Source: Penaeus vannamei (lineage: Eukaryota; Arthropoda; Malacostraca; Decapoda; Penaeidae). Taken from it: a stretch of 64,000 bases of DNA. Positions 1 to 11,488 of the stretch are shown piece after piece. Each line of letters begins with the position of its first letter. Within the stretch, counting starts at the first letter, position 1. Where the stretch lies: positions 19,655,940-19,719,939 of the forward strand of contig NC_091578.1 of NCBI RefSeq assembly GCF_042767895.1, written 5' to 3'. The notes under the pieces were generated by a model. That model was not told the origin of the DNA and ran no database searches. It saw nothing but the letters and a program-made list of their open reading frames with translations. The translations under genes were made by a program, and so were the position numbers.

Positions 1-374
1 CATCCAACATTCAGCACACACATTCTTTACTTTCCTTCCATCCTTCTCTGATACAACACCCACACCCACTTACACGACATACAGGGTTCCCGAACCTACT
101 AATCGGGTGGTGGCAGCGTGCCGTAGGCCTGGAACCTTACATCTGTTCACTGCAGCGGAATCTTTCCCTTGAGCAAAAACCATATTCTCGGTTGAGCCCG
201 GACTCAACCAGACCACTTAAAATCTACTGGGTCTACGCCCCGCTACAACTGTCTTTTTGGTAGGCAGCGGTGGGAGAGAACAGTCATTCTTTCTATAAAG
301 TGCCTGGTCAAGCCTTTGTGCAAGTCTATCGCACGCTAAGTAACGGGTTGTAGAGCAAGTGCTGGGACGCAAAA

Positions 375-1172
375 ATGCCTCGCACACGCAATACCGTCCA
401 AGGAGAACCCACTAATGAGTCCTTAGGATCCTCTGCTAACACCCTTTTTGAGGGCCCCGAGTTTCATCGAGGAGATAATGCTCAATCTTTGACTTTGGGG
501 CAAAGGCTAGAGCCCCATGACCACCTCTCGCTCGCGATGTATGAGGAGCTGGTGGATAAATTCAAATGACTGAATTCTCAGTTCAGTACCCTGGAAGGCC
601 AGTACGCCAATATCGTGCGATTACTGGAGCCCAGGGCATCTGAGCGGCCTCTGCATCGCAGGTAGAAGCGGGGGTGCATGCGGTCACAACTGACCACTCG
701 TCTCAGCGTGCGCCCGTCAATCCGTGTCCGTTAGATCAGGGTATAACCCTGCGTGACCCGATTCCGCCTTACCGGGCAGAAGTTCCAGCTAGCCAGCCTC
801 TTCGGAGGAATCAGGAGTTGGAAACTTGGTTGCGGCATGTTGAGCAAGCCCATCCTTATGGGACGGATGAGGCTCTGATCCGCCCATGGTAGCTGTAGGG
901 GGACGGCGGATATAGTCATTAACTCCCTAGTTTTTGACGGCATTGGGACCTGGGACGAGTTCAAGGAAACCCTTCGACAACGTCTCCGGGGGACGTGCTC
1001 GTCGATGGAGTACCTACGGCGACACTTCCCCTAGGGACTGCTATCTCGCGGTCGAGACCATGGTTTATCAAGCTATGCGTGGCTATCCTGGTGAACTTGG
1101 GCCAGCTGAACCTCTGATGAGGAGAACTTTTCTCCAGGGACTCCCGCCCTGGCTGCGGGAAAAGCTCCTGTT
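375..1172 (+). pseudogene. Gag remnant of Gypsy A
   Basis: An ATG at 375 opens a 64-codon frame ending at a TGA (567-569). The same frame continues past the stop with a heptad-like, coiled-coil-looking stretch (LNSQFSTLEGQYANIVRLL). Further pieces in shifted frames (674-892 and about 900-1172) carry capsid-like text such as LETWLRHVEQAHPYG, WDEFKETLRQRL and LQGLPPWLREKLL, typical of Gypsy capsid helices. At least three frame changes separate them. No CCHC knuckle is visible before protease sequence starts near 1209, so the nucleocapsid region has been deleted. Capsid assignment is by resemblance and position. Confidence 0.6.
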
Positions 1173-1208
1173 GACCCACGCGGCCTTAGGGGGGCATCTG
1201 GGGCCGCG

Positions 1209-1470
1209 TTGGACATCAAGGGCAGGGCAACCCTTGAGTTTAAGTTTTCCCGAGCCTGTAAGTGCCGGCACTCGGTGTTCGTGGTGGACGACGACACCAG
1301 GTTTCCAGCAGAGGTGCTGATAGGTGTGGACCTGCTGTGGAGGTTCAATTTTAAGTTGAACCTCTCCCCTGTTTCAGGGGCCAGCTCTGCTAGCTTTAAT
1401 GGAGTCCGACTCGGGGTTTCGTTCTCGGGTGCCGGGTCCCTCGCCATCCTGACATACCACGAACCGGAGG
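1209..1470 (+). pseudogene. Retroviral-type aspartic protease remnant of Gypsy A
   Basis: A frame from 1209 reads IKGRATLEFKF..., then FPAEVLIGVDLLWRFNFKLNL, matching the C-terminal half of Gypsy proteases, where a conserved (I/L)-(I/L)-G-x-D-x-L strand precedes the last helix. The DTG/DSG active-site half is not present, so this is an N-terminally deleted domain fused to the end of gag. It would process the Gag-Pol polyprotein in an intact element; here it is inactive. The link between 1470 and the RT frame at 1740 passes through a frame change near 1650-1740. Confidence 0.55.
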
Positions 1471-1739
1471 CCGTGTTACGTTGCTGTAGAACGAGCGGCG
1501 GAGATCGGGAAGGTGCGATGAGATGCGCGCGGAGTCACCTGTCCCCATCGATTCGTGCGATGCCTCGTGAACGGCTTGAAGGGCGGACTGGCTTGTGTTG
1601 AGAGCGACACCGCCAAGGTCCTGGTACCTCGCTCGTTGGTGGACCTCTCCCAACCGGAGAGGTCCACGTTTGGGTCGTCAACGATCAGACAGTTCCGGTT
1701 GAGATCGAGCAAGGATTCGTCCTCTGCTATGCGGCGATC

Positions 1740-3420
1740 GTGGAGGTTTCACTTAATCGTCTCGAATACGATGCGGAATCCATGGACCAGGATTCCGGCG
1801 TCAACCCGGAAGATGTGGGCTCATCCTCCGGGGATAGTCGAGGAGCTTTAGACATGGCTTCCTCGACTCCCATCGATGATGGAAGCGAACCGGATAGTCT
1901 GATGGCAGACTTCGAGGACCGGTTTGATTTTGCACACGGACTTAATGACTTTGGCTATAACATGGACAAGTTTGAGGTTTTCCTGGTATGTTCTTTTGAG
2001 AGCGAGGAACTTCCCTCATCAGCAGGGGCAGTTGGTGTTCCCCAGGTGGATCTTGCTCACCTGTTGTCAGTCCAACGTGAACAGCTTGTCCAGGTACTTG
2101 ATCGTTACCCGGATCTGTTCAACGAAGGGCTGCCTCCAGGTGTGGTGCCACACATGAAGCATAAAATCAAAACCACGGACGACCAACCCGTCCGTGTGAA
2201 ACAGTGGCGCCTCCCGGAGAGTACACGGCAGTACATCCGTACGGAGTGCGACAAGATACTTGCAAACGGGGTGATCGAGCTTTCTTGCTCACCATGGCTC
2301 TCTTCCATTGTACTAGTGAAAAAGAAGGATGGTTCGACACGCTTTTGCGTTGACTACCGTGCTTTGAACGCGAAAACAGTTTCAGATGCATATCCCATAC
2401 CCAGGATGGACGCTGCCATTGATCAGGTGGCAGGTAAGTCTTGGTTTAGTGTCGTCGACGCTAAAAGCGCATACTGGACTGTTGAGGTCGATGAGAGGGA
2501 CCGAGAAAAGACAGCTTTCTCGGACGGCGCCCGTCTGTTTCAGTTTTCGCGTAAGCCCTTTGGATTGACGACGGCCCCGTCAACTTTTCAGAGGGCTTTC
2601 GCCGCTGTTCTCAACCCGGTGTTGGGCCACCACGCGCTGGCATATCTTGACGATGTCGTAATATACAGTGCAGGGTTTGAGCAGCACCTATCTCACCTCG
2701 ATGCCGTGTTGCAGTTGCTCGCAGGAGCAGGGCCAAGAAAACTTTTCGTTTTCTTGGCCACTTGATTACGCCGGACAGTGTTTTGCCTGACCCTGACAAG
2801 GTTACAGTGATACGAGCCATAAAGACACCACGCAACTAACGGCATGTTCGCCAGTTCTTGGGGGCAACTTTTTTTTTTTTCGCAGGCACGTGCCCAATTA
2901 TGCAAGGGTCGCATCTCCTTTGACTCGGCTCCTGAAAAAAGATACAAAATTTTCATGGGGCAAACCTCAGCAGGAGGTTTTTGAACGGCTTAAGGAGGCG
3001 CTTGCCACCGCGCCTTGCTTGATCCAACCAAATTTTGAAAAGCCCTTTGAGCTTCACACCGATGCTTCGGGCACGGCGATCGGTGCTTGCCTTATGCAGC
3101 TGGATAAGGTTGGGGAACTCCACCTGTTGCATATTTTTCTCGGAAGCTTAGGGATACCGAGACCAGGTACCCGACCATCGATCTGGAAGCCCTCGCTGTT
3201 GTTGAGAGCACTAGGCATTATCACCCTTACCTTTATGGGAGACGATTCCATATCTTTACAGATCACAGGCCGTTGGTATCAGTCTTCTGCAAGCCAACTG
3301 CCTCGGTAAGGATGACGGGATGGGCTCATGAACTGACATTTTATGACTTCGAGCTTCTTTATAAGCCGGGTCGAGTCCACCACGTCCCTGACTTCCTCAG
3401 TCGTCAGACCACAGCCATTG
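1740..3420 (+). pseudogene. Reverse transcriptase-RNase H of Gypsy A
   Basis: The frame 1740-2765 begins with a GTG codon and is really the middle of a polyprotein. It carries RT motifs: SSIVLVKKKDGSTRFCVDYRALN, then KPFGLTTAPSTFQR, and the catalytic box YLDD at 2643-2654. After a frame change near 2740 it continues FLGHLITPDSVLPDPDKV and meets an in-frame stop near 2836. A T-run at 2868-2880 replaces a few residues, then NYARVASPLTRLLKK leads into RNase H (ELHTDASGTAIGACL). Another frameshift near 3110 moves the rest (IFTDHRPLVSVF, then YKPGRVHHVPDFLSRQT) to the next frame. In the family this enzyme copies the element's RNA into cDNA; this copy is dead. Confidence 0.85.
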
Positions 3421-4050
3421 CTGACCTTGATAGCCCCTTGCTGCAACCAGACTTGGTGGAGCGTCATCAGAGAGATGATCCCCTTTGGCAACAGCTCATA
3501 GAGTATCTGGAGGAAGGCCGCCTGCCGCCGAGGCGAATCCCTCTTCCCCTAGACCAATTCGAACTTCGGGACCGAGTCTTATATCATGTCAAGTCCAATA
3601 ATGAACGAGCCATGCTTCAGCTCGTAATCCCAAGGTCGCTGTGCGTCGCCGCTTTGGATGCGGTCCATGCCGTACCGTCCGCCGGACATCAGGGCGTCCA
3701 CAGGACATATCAGCGGCTAAGGGATCATTTTTACTTTCCCGGGATATGTCGCATCATGTACGGCATGTCAACGGAGGAAGGGGGCGATCGCCTGAACTCC
3801 CCTACAGTCCATGCCGGACGTCGCGGAGCCCTTCGAGCGAGTGTCTTACCCCTTCGGCGCGTGGAAACAAATACGTCCTTGTGCTGATTGACCATCTTAC
3901 CCGGTTTGTCGAGCTGTTCCCGTTGGCATCGAAGGACGCCCAAACCGTAGCAGACGTGTTTCTTGCGGAATTCATTACTCGTTACGGTCCTCCGCGGACC
4001 CTATTATCAGAATTCCGCAATCGTCTCCTTTCCGACATCTGTCATCACCT
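3420..4050 (+). pseudogene. Integrase remnant of Gypsy A
   Basis: The frame from 3420 carries the linker and N-terminal zinc-domain histidines (DAVHAVPSAGHQGVHRTYQRL), but the expected Cys-x2-Cys part is replaced by CRIMYGMSTEEGG, consistent with a deletion. After a frame change the catalytic core appears (KYVLVLIDHLTRFVELFP with the first Asp; ITRYGPPRTLLSEF where LLSDxG is expected, so the second Asp reads Glu). Integrase-like sequence continues to about SDICHHLH near 4050 and then passes in the same frame into gag sequence of a different element. The third catalytic residue and the C-terminal domain are missing. Confidence 0.75.
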
Positions 4051-4445
4051 CCATGCAGCATGGAACAAGATGCAGGCTCTCGCTACACTCCCTGACCTCG
4101 ACCCTACCACCAACAAACCACGGCGTGTGGACTTGATGCGGGAGCTGTGGCTGCAGTGCCTTCCCCCCTCTGTAAGATCTGCCCTGCATGAAGCCGACGA
4201 CAGTCCCATAAACGATCTCATAAAGAAGGCAGACAATCTCATCAATGCTGCCAGAGCATCTCGAAAACCTGACACAACCTACTCTGTATCCGCCGAGGAC
4301 GTCCCTGACATCAATGCTGCTAACAAGCGACGACCCAACTCACAGGTAAGACACTACAAACCTGGAAGTGCCTCTTCCCAACCATCACATGGATTTTGTT
4401 ATTACCACTACAGGTTCGGAGCAGGGGCCTACTAGTGCCTACCTG
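4051..4445 (+). pseudogene. Late Gag of Gypsy B
   Basis: The reading frame inherited from the Gypsy A integrase continues as NKMQALATLPDLDPTTNKP, then RVDLMRELWLQCLPPSVRS and ADDSPINDLIKKADNL, typical of the capsid C-terminus of arthropod Gypsy elements. A cysteine/histidine-rich end follows (FCYYHYRFGAGAY, then, past a stop and frame change near 4433, CLPGCQW), resembling the atypical C-x2-H...C-x3-C knuckle of this Gag family. In the family it binds genomic RNA in particles. Only the last third is present. Confidence 0.65.
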
Positions 4446-4471
4446 GATGCCAGTGGCCAAAAAAACGTGTA

Positions 4472-6316
4472 ATGGGGCCACCACTCTCCGCTAAGGTGGC
4501 AACCCAGAACCTGAGACGCGGGAACGTCAACGCACTTGACAACTCAGCATCGGGCTTCTTTATTACGGACTCCCTATCTGGTCGCAAATTCCTTGTGGAT
4601 ACAGGCGCATTCCGTTCTCTGTTCCCAGCCACAGCAGAAAACAAAACTCGTTCCTGGACACGACCATCAAATGCCAATGGAAGCCCCATCCCAATGTACG
4701 GTATCCAGACTATAGCCATTCAAGCCGCCGGACGCAGCTTCACTTGGGACTTCATCATTGCTGATGTTAAGACACCTCTTCTAGGACCAGATATCCTCGG
4801 GCACCACGGACTACTCGTTGATGTCGCCAATCGTAGACTATTGGATGTAACAACCTTCTGCTCTACACCCCTAGGTTCCAATCATCAGTACACAGAAATC
4901 TCCACTGTGAGAGCAGATACCCCTTACGACAGCCTTTGCAAAGAGTACCCAGACGTTTTTCGACCAGAACTCCGTCAGCAGCCTGGACAGCCAGCCAAAC
5001 ATGGAATATTCCATTACATCAAAACGACAGGCCCTCCGGTACACTCAAAATTCAGGCTTTTATCCCCAGAGAAGCTTCAAGCAGTTAAACAAGCTTACTC
5101 CGAAATGGAATGAATGGGCATCTGTCAGAAGGCATTAAGTCCCTGGGCATCTCCTCTGCACCTTGTGCAGAAACCTGTAGGCATCTGGCGGCCATGTGAT
5201 GACTACAGGCATCTTAACCTGATCACGGAACCAGACCACTATCCTCTTCCTAACATGGCGGACCTTACATCCAACCTTCATGAAGCCAAGGTTTTCTCTA
5301 AGCTCGACCTCCTGAAGGGCTACTTTCTAGTACCAGTCTAACCAGAAGATATACCCAAAACAGCAGTCATTACACCTTTTGGCACTTACACCTTTAATTT
5401 CTCCACATTTGGCCTACGAAATTCAGGGGCTACCTTCCAACGCATGATGGATGGCATTCTTGGAGACCTTCCCTTTTGCGCCTGCTATGTTGATGATATC
5501 CTCATCTTCTCAGGAGACCCCAACGAACATCTCCAACACTTACGGGTCGTGTTAAAACGACTCCATAATAACGGCCTGGTGGTGCGTCAAGACAAATGTC
5601 AATTTGGTACCACATCCGTGGAATTTCTCGGGCACAAGATTTCGCCAACAGGCGTCTCACCCCTTCCAAGTAAGGTAGACGCAGTTTCACGATTTCCCCC
5701 ACCAACCACTATCATAGGACTCCAAGAATTTGTTGGCATGGTAAATTACTACCATTGTTTCCTTTCAAAGATTGCACACATCATGGAACCACTTTACAAC
5801 TCCCTTGCCGGCAAACCAAAGAAATTGGAGTGGGGACCTGAGCAACAAAAAGCGTTCGAGACCACCAAGATTGCCCTTGCATCAGCTATAACTCTCACCT
5901 TCCCCACACCAGGCATTCCACTTACCCTTACCACAGACGCAAGCTCCATTGCTGTTGGGGCAGTCGTTGAATAGACCATAAGGGGTAAAACACATCCTCT
6001 TGGTTTTTTCAGCAGAAAGCTACGTCAAGCAGAGGTGAGATACAGCACTTTCGACGACGAACTACTCGCTGTTTATCTTGCGGTGCGTCACTTTAAACAT
6101 CTCTTAGAAGTCAGCGCATTCACCATCCTCACAGATCACCAGCCACTGGTACATGCTTTTTCCAAACCTGGTGATGCTTGGTCGGACAGACAACAGCGGC
6201 AACTCTCCAGCATCGCCGAGTTTGGCTGCTCTATCAAATATACACCAGGGAGTATGAATCCTGTAGCTGACGCACTATCAAGGGGTGGAAATAAACTCTA
6301 TAAACCTCGGAATTGA
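4472..6316 (+). pseudogene. Protease-reverse transcriptase-RNase H of Gypsy B, three in-frame stops
   Basis: One continuous frame of about 614 codons broken only by stops at 5111, 5339 and 5972. Protease: FLVDTGAFRSLFPA, catalytic Asp at residue 43 (4598-4600), and LLGPDILGHHGLLVDV as its C-terminal strand. RT: VQKPVGIWRPCDDYRHLNL, FSKLDLLKGYFLVPV, TFGLRNSGATFQRMMDG and catalytic YVDD at 5486-5497. The connection GVSPLPSKVDAVSRFPPP leads to RNase H (LTLTTDASSIAVGAVVE; FTILTDHQPLVHAF; YTPGSMNPVADALSRG). All catalytic residues named are retained, so the stops are the main damage. It overlaps the integrase frame by about 30 bases at 6285-6316, where a frame change occurs. Confidence 0.9.
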
Positions 6317-7619
6317 CTACAATGAAGTAGCAGCAGCCCAAAAGGATGACCCAGAGACTACAGAATACCACACAGCCATCACCAGCTTGCAGTGGAAAGA
6401 TGTTCACATTGGAGGCGAAGGCCGCACCAATCTGTGTGATATAAGCATAGGTCGCCCACGCCCCCTTATCCCAAAATCTTTCCGCCGAAAAATCTTCAAC
6501 CTCATCCATGGTCTATCACACCCGTCTGGACGAACACCTGCTCGTCTGCTAAAGGATAAATTCATCTGGCACGGAATGAACAAAGACATCAAACAGTCGG
6601 CTCGATGCTGTGTTGCCTGCCAGATGAACAAAGTAAGTCGTCACACTGAATCTGGCACAGGAGAATTTCGGCAGCCCATGCGCCGGTTTGGACATCACGT
6701 CGATGTAGTGGGACCCCTTCCACCTTCAGACGGCACTCAGAATCTATTCATTGCTACAGAGCGCTCCACCCGCTGGCCGGAGGCAATTCCCATGCAACAC
6801 ACCACTGCCCGAGACTGTGCAGAAGCTCTATTACACGGATGGATCAGTCGTTTTGGCGTTCCAGACGACATTACCTCGGCCCGCGGACCTGCCTTCACAT
6901 CTCAACTTTGGACATCTTTAGGAGAAATGATGGGATAAACTATCCATCACACCACCTCATACAACCCAGAAGCCAACGGTATGGTGGAGCGGTCCCATCG
7001 TACTCTGAAAGCAGCGTTAATGGCGCGCTGCACTAAATCAGACTGGAAAGCTCAACTTCCCTGGGTTCTTCTCGGGATCCGAACATCCCCAAAAGAGGGA
7101 TTACAAGTTTCCCCTGCTGAAATGGTGTTTGGGGAACCCCTCACTGTTCCAGGGGAGTTCTTCCCGAGTCTAGATACCCCTACAGATTCTGAGCACCTCA
7201 CCAAACTACGCCATGCTGTTGAGAAGTACCGACCATGCACTCAGACGCACTCAACATCTCCTCCACAATACCTTCCCAAGCTGATCCACAGCTGCAAATA
7301 TGTATTTGTAAGAAATGACGCTCACAGGTCACCCCTCACCCGCCCGTACCGCGGGCCATATGCTGTCTTGGAGCGTAACCCCAAGGCATACCGTCTCAGC
7401 ATTGGTGGGAAGAGCGAGTGGGTATCCATTGACCGCTTAAAGCCTGCATACCTGGAAGAAAAGGAACCTACACCAACCACGCCTCTGGCCGATAACCCAG
7501 CTCACACCGTACCTCCTTCAAATGCACCTGCCCATGTCTCACATCCTGAAGATAAACCCTTTCAAATCTCCTCGCGTTCTGGTCGACTAATTCGCCAACC
7601 CAACCGACTCGACCTCTAA
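6285..7619 (+). pseudogene. Integrase of Gypsy B, one in-frame stop and a lost catalytic Asp
   Basis: The frame runs 445 codons with a single stop at 6936-6938. The zinc domain is complete (IHGLSHPSGRTPARLL, then CCVACQMNKVSRH: His-His-Cys-Cys). The catalytic core has the first Asp (HVDVVGPLPPSDG) and the Glu (NPEANGMVERSHR), but the second Asp is replaced: DDITSARGPAFTSQLW has Ala where ITSDRG is expected. A C-terminal domain follows (YKYVFVRND..., then LTRPYRGPYAVLERNPKAYRL), matching the GPY/F-type module. Integrase would insert the cDNA into the host genome; this copy cannot. Confidence 0.88.
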
Positions 7620-7636
7620 CAAGCCATGGATTTTCT

Positions 7637-7650
7637 TTCGGGGGGAGTAT
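7637..7650 (+). promoter_or_regulatory. Polypurine tract of Gypsy B
   Basis: TTCGGGGGGAGTAT immediately precedes TGTAAC. A G-rich purine run just upstream of a TG dinucleotide is the second-strand primer site of LTR retrotransposons, and it lies 18 bases after the pol stop. Confidence 0.75.
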
Positions 7651-8143
7651 TGTAACATTTAAGTTACCCCTAAAATAACAATTACATAAATAAAGACTTT
7701 GAACAAAACAATCGCGTAAAGTGCAGTGTACACTTCAACTGAAATTTAACATTTTGTTAATTGTGTTATGTAAAAATGAAATGTTTCATAAAGACAAACA
7801 ATTACATAAATTAATAATATTGTTTATTTTACATAATTATGTTGGTACTTTTACATAATCATCATAGCTATGTAATATGTACTTTTATTCCAAGATAAAG
7901 TTGGATTCGATTGAATACCCTTCTTGATTCCTCACAGGACGAGTAGGGAACAAGACACTTTTCCTTTTCTTCCGCTTACCATTATATTTCTTTTTTCAGA
8001 GCCCCAGCGGGATGCATGCTGCCCTCTGTTGATTACCAGTCCGTCCTGTAACATAACCCTGTATGTCTTGGATCCTAACACGCTTGCAGCCTGTTCTTTT
8101 TCAGAGCCTTCCCTTCATCCAGCCTGTGGAGTGGGGAATACCC
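7651..8143 (+). repeat. 3' LTR of Gypsy B (right end undefined)
   Basis: Starts TGTAACATTTAAGTTACC directly after the polypurine tract. The DNA is AT-rich, contains AATAAAG near 7690 as a possible polyadenylation signal, and repeats the word ATTACATAAAT at 7680 and 7801. From about 7920 the composition becomes more GC-rich and may be flanking DNA. The word TTTTTTCAGAGCC recurs at about 7990 and 8096, hinting at a short ~105-bp duplication. The region then enters an assembly gap. Confidence 0.6.
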
Positions 8144-8643
8144 NNNNNNNNNNNNNNNNNNNNNNNNNNNNNNNNNNNNNNNNNNNNNNNNNNNNNNNNN
8201 NNNNNNNNNNNNNNNNNNNNNNNNNNNNNNNNNNNNNNNNNNNNNNNNNNNNNNNNNNNNNNNNNNNNNNNNNNNNNNNNNNNNNNNNNNNNNNNNNNNN
8301 NNNNNNNNNNNNNNNNNNNNNNNNNNNNNNNNNNNNNNNNNNNNNNNNNNNNNNNNNNNNNNNNNNNNNNNNNNNNNNNNNNNNNNNNNNNNNNNNNNNN
8401 NNNNNNNNNNNNNNNNNNNNNNNNNNNNNNNNNNNNNNNNNNNNNNNNNNNNNNNNNNNNNNNNNNNNNNNNNNNNNNNNNNNNNNNNNNNNNNNNNNNN
8501 NNNNNNNNNNNNNNNNNNNNNNNNNNNNNNNNNNNNNNNNNNNNNNNNNNNNNNNNNNNNNNNNNNNNNNNNNNNNNNNNNNNNNNNNNNNNNNNNNNNN
8601 NNNNNNNNNNNNNNNNNNNNNNNNNNNNNNNNNNNNNNNNNNN
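8144..8643. other. Assembly gap, exactly 500 N
   Basis: Exactly 500 undetermined bases, the same size as the other two gaps in the window, so this is a placeholder rather than a measured distance. Gypsy B flank lies to the left; the AT-rich array starts at the first base to the right. Confidence 0.99.
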
Positions 8644-11488
8644 TAATGATAAAAATAGCAATAATAATTAGCATAATAATTATTATAACTGCAATAATGA
8701 TGATAATAATGATAATCATGATGATAATGACTCTAATGACAATAATCATAAAAATGATGACAGTAATGATATCAATGATAATAATTATCATTCTCTCCAT
8801 TTACAATGAAATAAAGGCCAGAAGTAATAAAATCCTAGAAGTCTAAAAAAAACCCGGCAAAATCAAGCCTTTTGAGAGAAAAGTCGAAAAAACCCTTTTC
8901 AGTTTTTAATGGTAATTATGAGGATTTTATAATTAATTCAGGTAAGTATGACTATAATGATAATAATCATAAAAAGGATGCCAGTAATGATAATAATGAT
9001 AATAATAATTTTCATTCAGTCCATTTATAATGAATTGAAGGCCAGAAGTAATCAAATCCCAAAAGTCGAAAAACGGCAAAATCTCGCGTATTACAGCCTT
9101 CTATGAGAAACGTCGAAAAAAAACCTTTTTCACTTTTTAATGGTAATTATGAGGATTTTAACATTAATTCAGGTAATTATGATGATTTCCCTGCTGATTC
9201 CTTTATTATTGACAATAATGATGATAATTATGATGATAATGACAATAATAATGCAATAATAATGATAAAAATGATAGAGATAATTATAATGATAATCTTG
9301 AGAATTACTGCAATAATAGCAATGATTAACTCTATTCCAATAATTTCCATACTAAAAATGGCAATACAAGTAATAATAACATCATTATCATTGCCATTAT
9401 AATTATTATTATTTTCATTATTATTTCTAAGATCATCATTATTGCTATTATCATTATATAAATAGTTATAATGATGAAAATAGCAATAATAATTAGCATA
9501 ATGATTATCATAACTGCAATAATGATGATAATAATAATGATAATCACGATGATAATGACTATAATGATAATCATGATGATAATGACTATAATGATAATAA
9601 TCATAAAAATGATGACAGTAATGATAATAATGATGACAATAATTATCATTCAATTCATTTATAATGAAATAAAGTCTAGAAGTAATAAAATCCCCAAAAA
9701 CGAAAAAACGGCAAAATCTCGCGTATTACAGCCTTCTATGAGAAACGTCGAAAAAAAACCTTTTTCACTTTTTAATGGTAATTATGAGGATTTTAACATT
9801 AATTCAGGTAATTATGATGATTTCCCTGCTGATTCCTTTATTATTGACAATAATGATGATAATTATGATGATAATGACAATAATAATGCAATAATAATGA
9901 TAAAAATGATAGTGATAATTATAATGATAATCTTGAGAATTACTGCAATAATAGCAATGATTAACTCTATTCCAATAATGTCCATACTAAAATGGCAATA
10001 CAAGTAATAATAACATCATTATCATTGCCATTATAATTATTATTATTTTCATTATTATTTCTAAGATCATCATTATTGCTATTATCATTATATAAATAGT
10101 TATAATGATGAAAATAGCAATAATAATTAGCATAATGATTATCATAACTGCAATAATGATGATAATAATAATGATAATCATGATGACAATGACTATAATG
10201 ATAATAATCATAAAAATGATGACAGTAATGATAATAATGATGACAATAATTATCATTCAATTCATTTATAATGAAATAAAGTCTAGAAGTAATAAAATCC
10301 CCAAAAACGAAAAAACGGCAAAATCTAGCGTATTACAGCTTTTTGAGAGAAACGTCGAAAAAAGACCCTTTTCGCTTTTTTATGGTAATTAGGGGATTTT
10401 AACATCAATTCAGGTAATTATGATGATATTCATGATGATTCCTTTATTATTGACAATAAAGATGATAATTATGATAATGACAATGATAATGACAATAATA
10501 ATGATAATAATTATAAAGTCATAATTATAATGATAATCTTGATAATTACTGCAATAATAGCAATAATTAACTCTATTCCAATAATTTCCATACTAATAAT
10601 GGTAATAAAAATAATAATAACATCATTATCATTGTTTTCATAATTATTAATATTGTCATTATTATTTCTAAGATCATTATTGCTATTATCATTATATAAA
10701 TAGTTATATTGATAAAAATAGCAATGATAATTAGCATAATAATTATTATAACTGCAATAATTATGATAATAATAATGATAATCATGATGATAATGACTAT
10801 AATGATAATAATCATAAAAATTATGACAGTAATGATAATATTCATAAAAATTATGACAGTAATGATAATAATCATAAAAATTATGACAGTAATGATAATA
10901 ATCATAAAAATTATGTCAGTAAATAATGATGATAATAATTATCATTCAGTCCATTTATAATAAAATAAAGGCCAGAAGTAATAAAATCCCATATGTCGAA
11001 AAAACGACAAAATCTAGCGTATTACAGCCTTTTGAGAGAAACATCGAAAAAAAAACTTTTCACTTCTTAAAGGTAATTATGAGGATTTTAACATTAATTC
11101 AGGTAATTATGATGATTTCCCTGATGATTCCTTTATCATTGACAATAATGATGATAATCATGATGGTAATGAGAATGATAATGACAATAATAATGATAAT
11201 AATGATAAACACATAATTATAATGATAATCTAGAGAATTACTGCAATAATACCAATAATAAACTCTATTCCAAAAATTTCCATACTGATAATGGCAATAG
11301 AAATAATGATAACATCATTATCATTGTCATCATAATTATTATTATTGTCATTATTATTTCTAAGATCATCATTATTGCTATTATAATTATATAAATAGTT
11401 ATAATGATAAAAATAGCAATAATAATTAGCATAATAATGATTATAACTGCAATAATGATGATAATAATAATGATAATCATGATGATAA
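8644..11488 (+). repeat. Segmental duplicate, copy 1 (partner 17005-19853)
   Basis: This stretch recurs almost base for base 8,366 bp downstream. Differences seen include the A-run after the CTAGAAGTCT motif (short here, 16 bases at 17205-17220), AAAGGCC versus AGGGCC, CCCCAAAAACG versus CCCCATAAACG near 9700/18060, and AATTATCAT versus AATCATCAT near 10940/19306. Identity ends near 11488/19853. The left edge coincides with the gap, so the true start of copy 1 is unknown. Confidence 0.9.
10801..10920 (+). repeat. 30-bp minisatellite, four copies
   Basis: Four perfect-phase 30-bp repeats (AATGATAATAATCATAAAAA followed by TTATGACAGT, with single-base variants) lie at 10801-10830, 10831-10860, 10861-10890 and 10891-10920. 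They lengthen this array unit to about 690 bp. The same four copies occur at 19167-19286 in the duplicate. Confidence 0.95.

Larger units (their letters stand above)
1..4050 (+). mobile_element. Gypsy-type LTR retrotransposon A, 5' part, decayed
   Basis: Ordered remnants of gag, protease, reverse transcriptase, RNase H and integrase lie on the + strand, the gene order of Ty3/Gypsy elements (integrase after RNase H). The first ~85 bases are pyrimidine- and CA-rich and may be the end of a 5' LTR. A GGTGGCAGCG motif near 109 and a related GTAGGCAGCGGTGGGA near 258 look like leader or primer-binding sequence, but no tRNA match was established. The element stops inside the integrase core near 4050, where the gag of another Gypsy element begins; its integrase C-terminus and 3' LTR are absent. 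Several frameshifts and stops make it non-functional. Confidence 0.8.
4051..8143 (+). mobile_element. Gypsy-type LTR retrotransposon B, 5'-truncated, with 3' LTR
   Basis: A second Gypsy element in the same orientation begins in late gag and runs through protease, RT, RNase H and integrase to a polypurine tract and a TGTAAC LTR start at 7651. Its 5' LTR and most of gag are missing. Pol is nearly one frame: four in-frame stops (5111, 5339, 5972, 6936) and one frame change around 6285-6316. It is therefore younger or better preserved than element A. The right end of the LTR cannot be placed because no 5' LTR is available for comparison and the sequence runs into a 500-N gap. Confidence 0.85.

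Noticed and set aside
3965..4018. Inverted 9-mers GCGGAATTC (3965) and GAATTCCGC (4010) near the Gypsy A/B junction
   Set aside because: Integrase-like text continues past both, to about 4050, so they do not mark the junction; probably chance.
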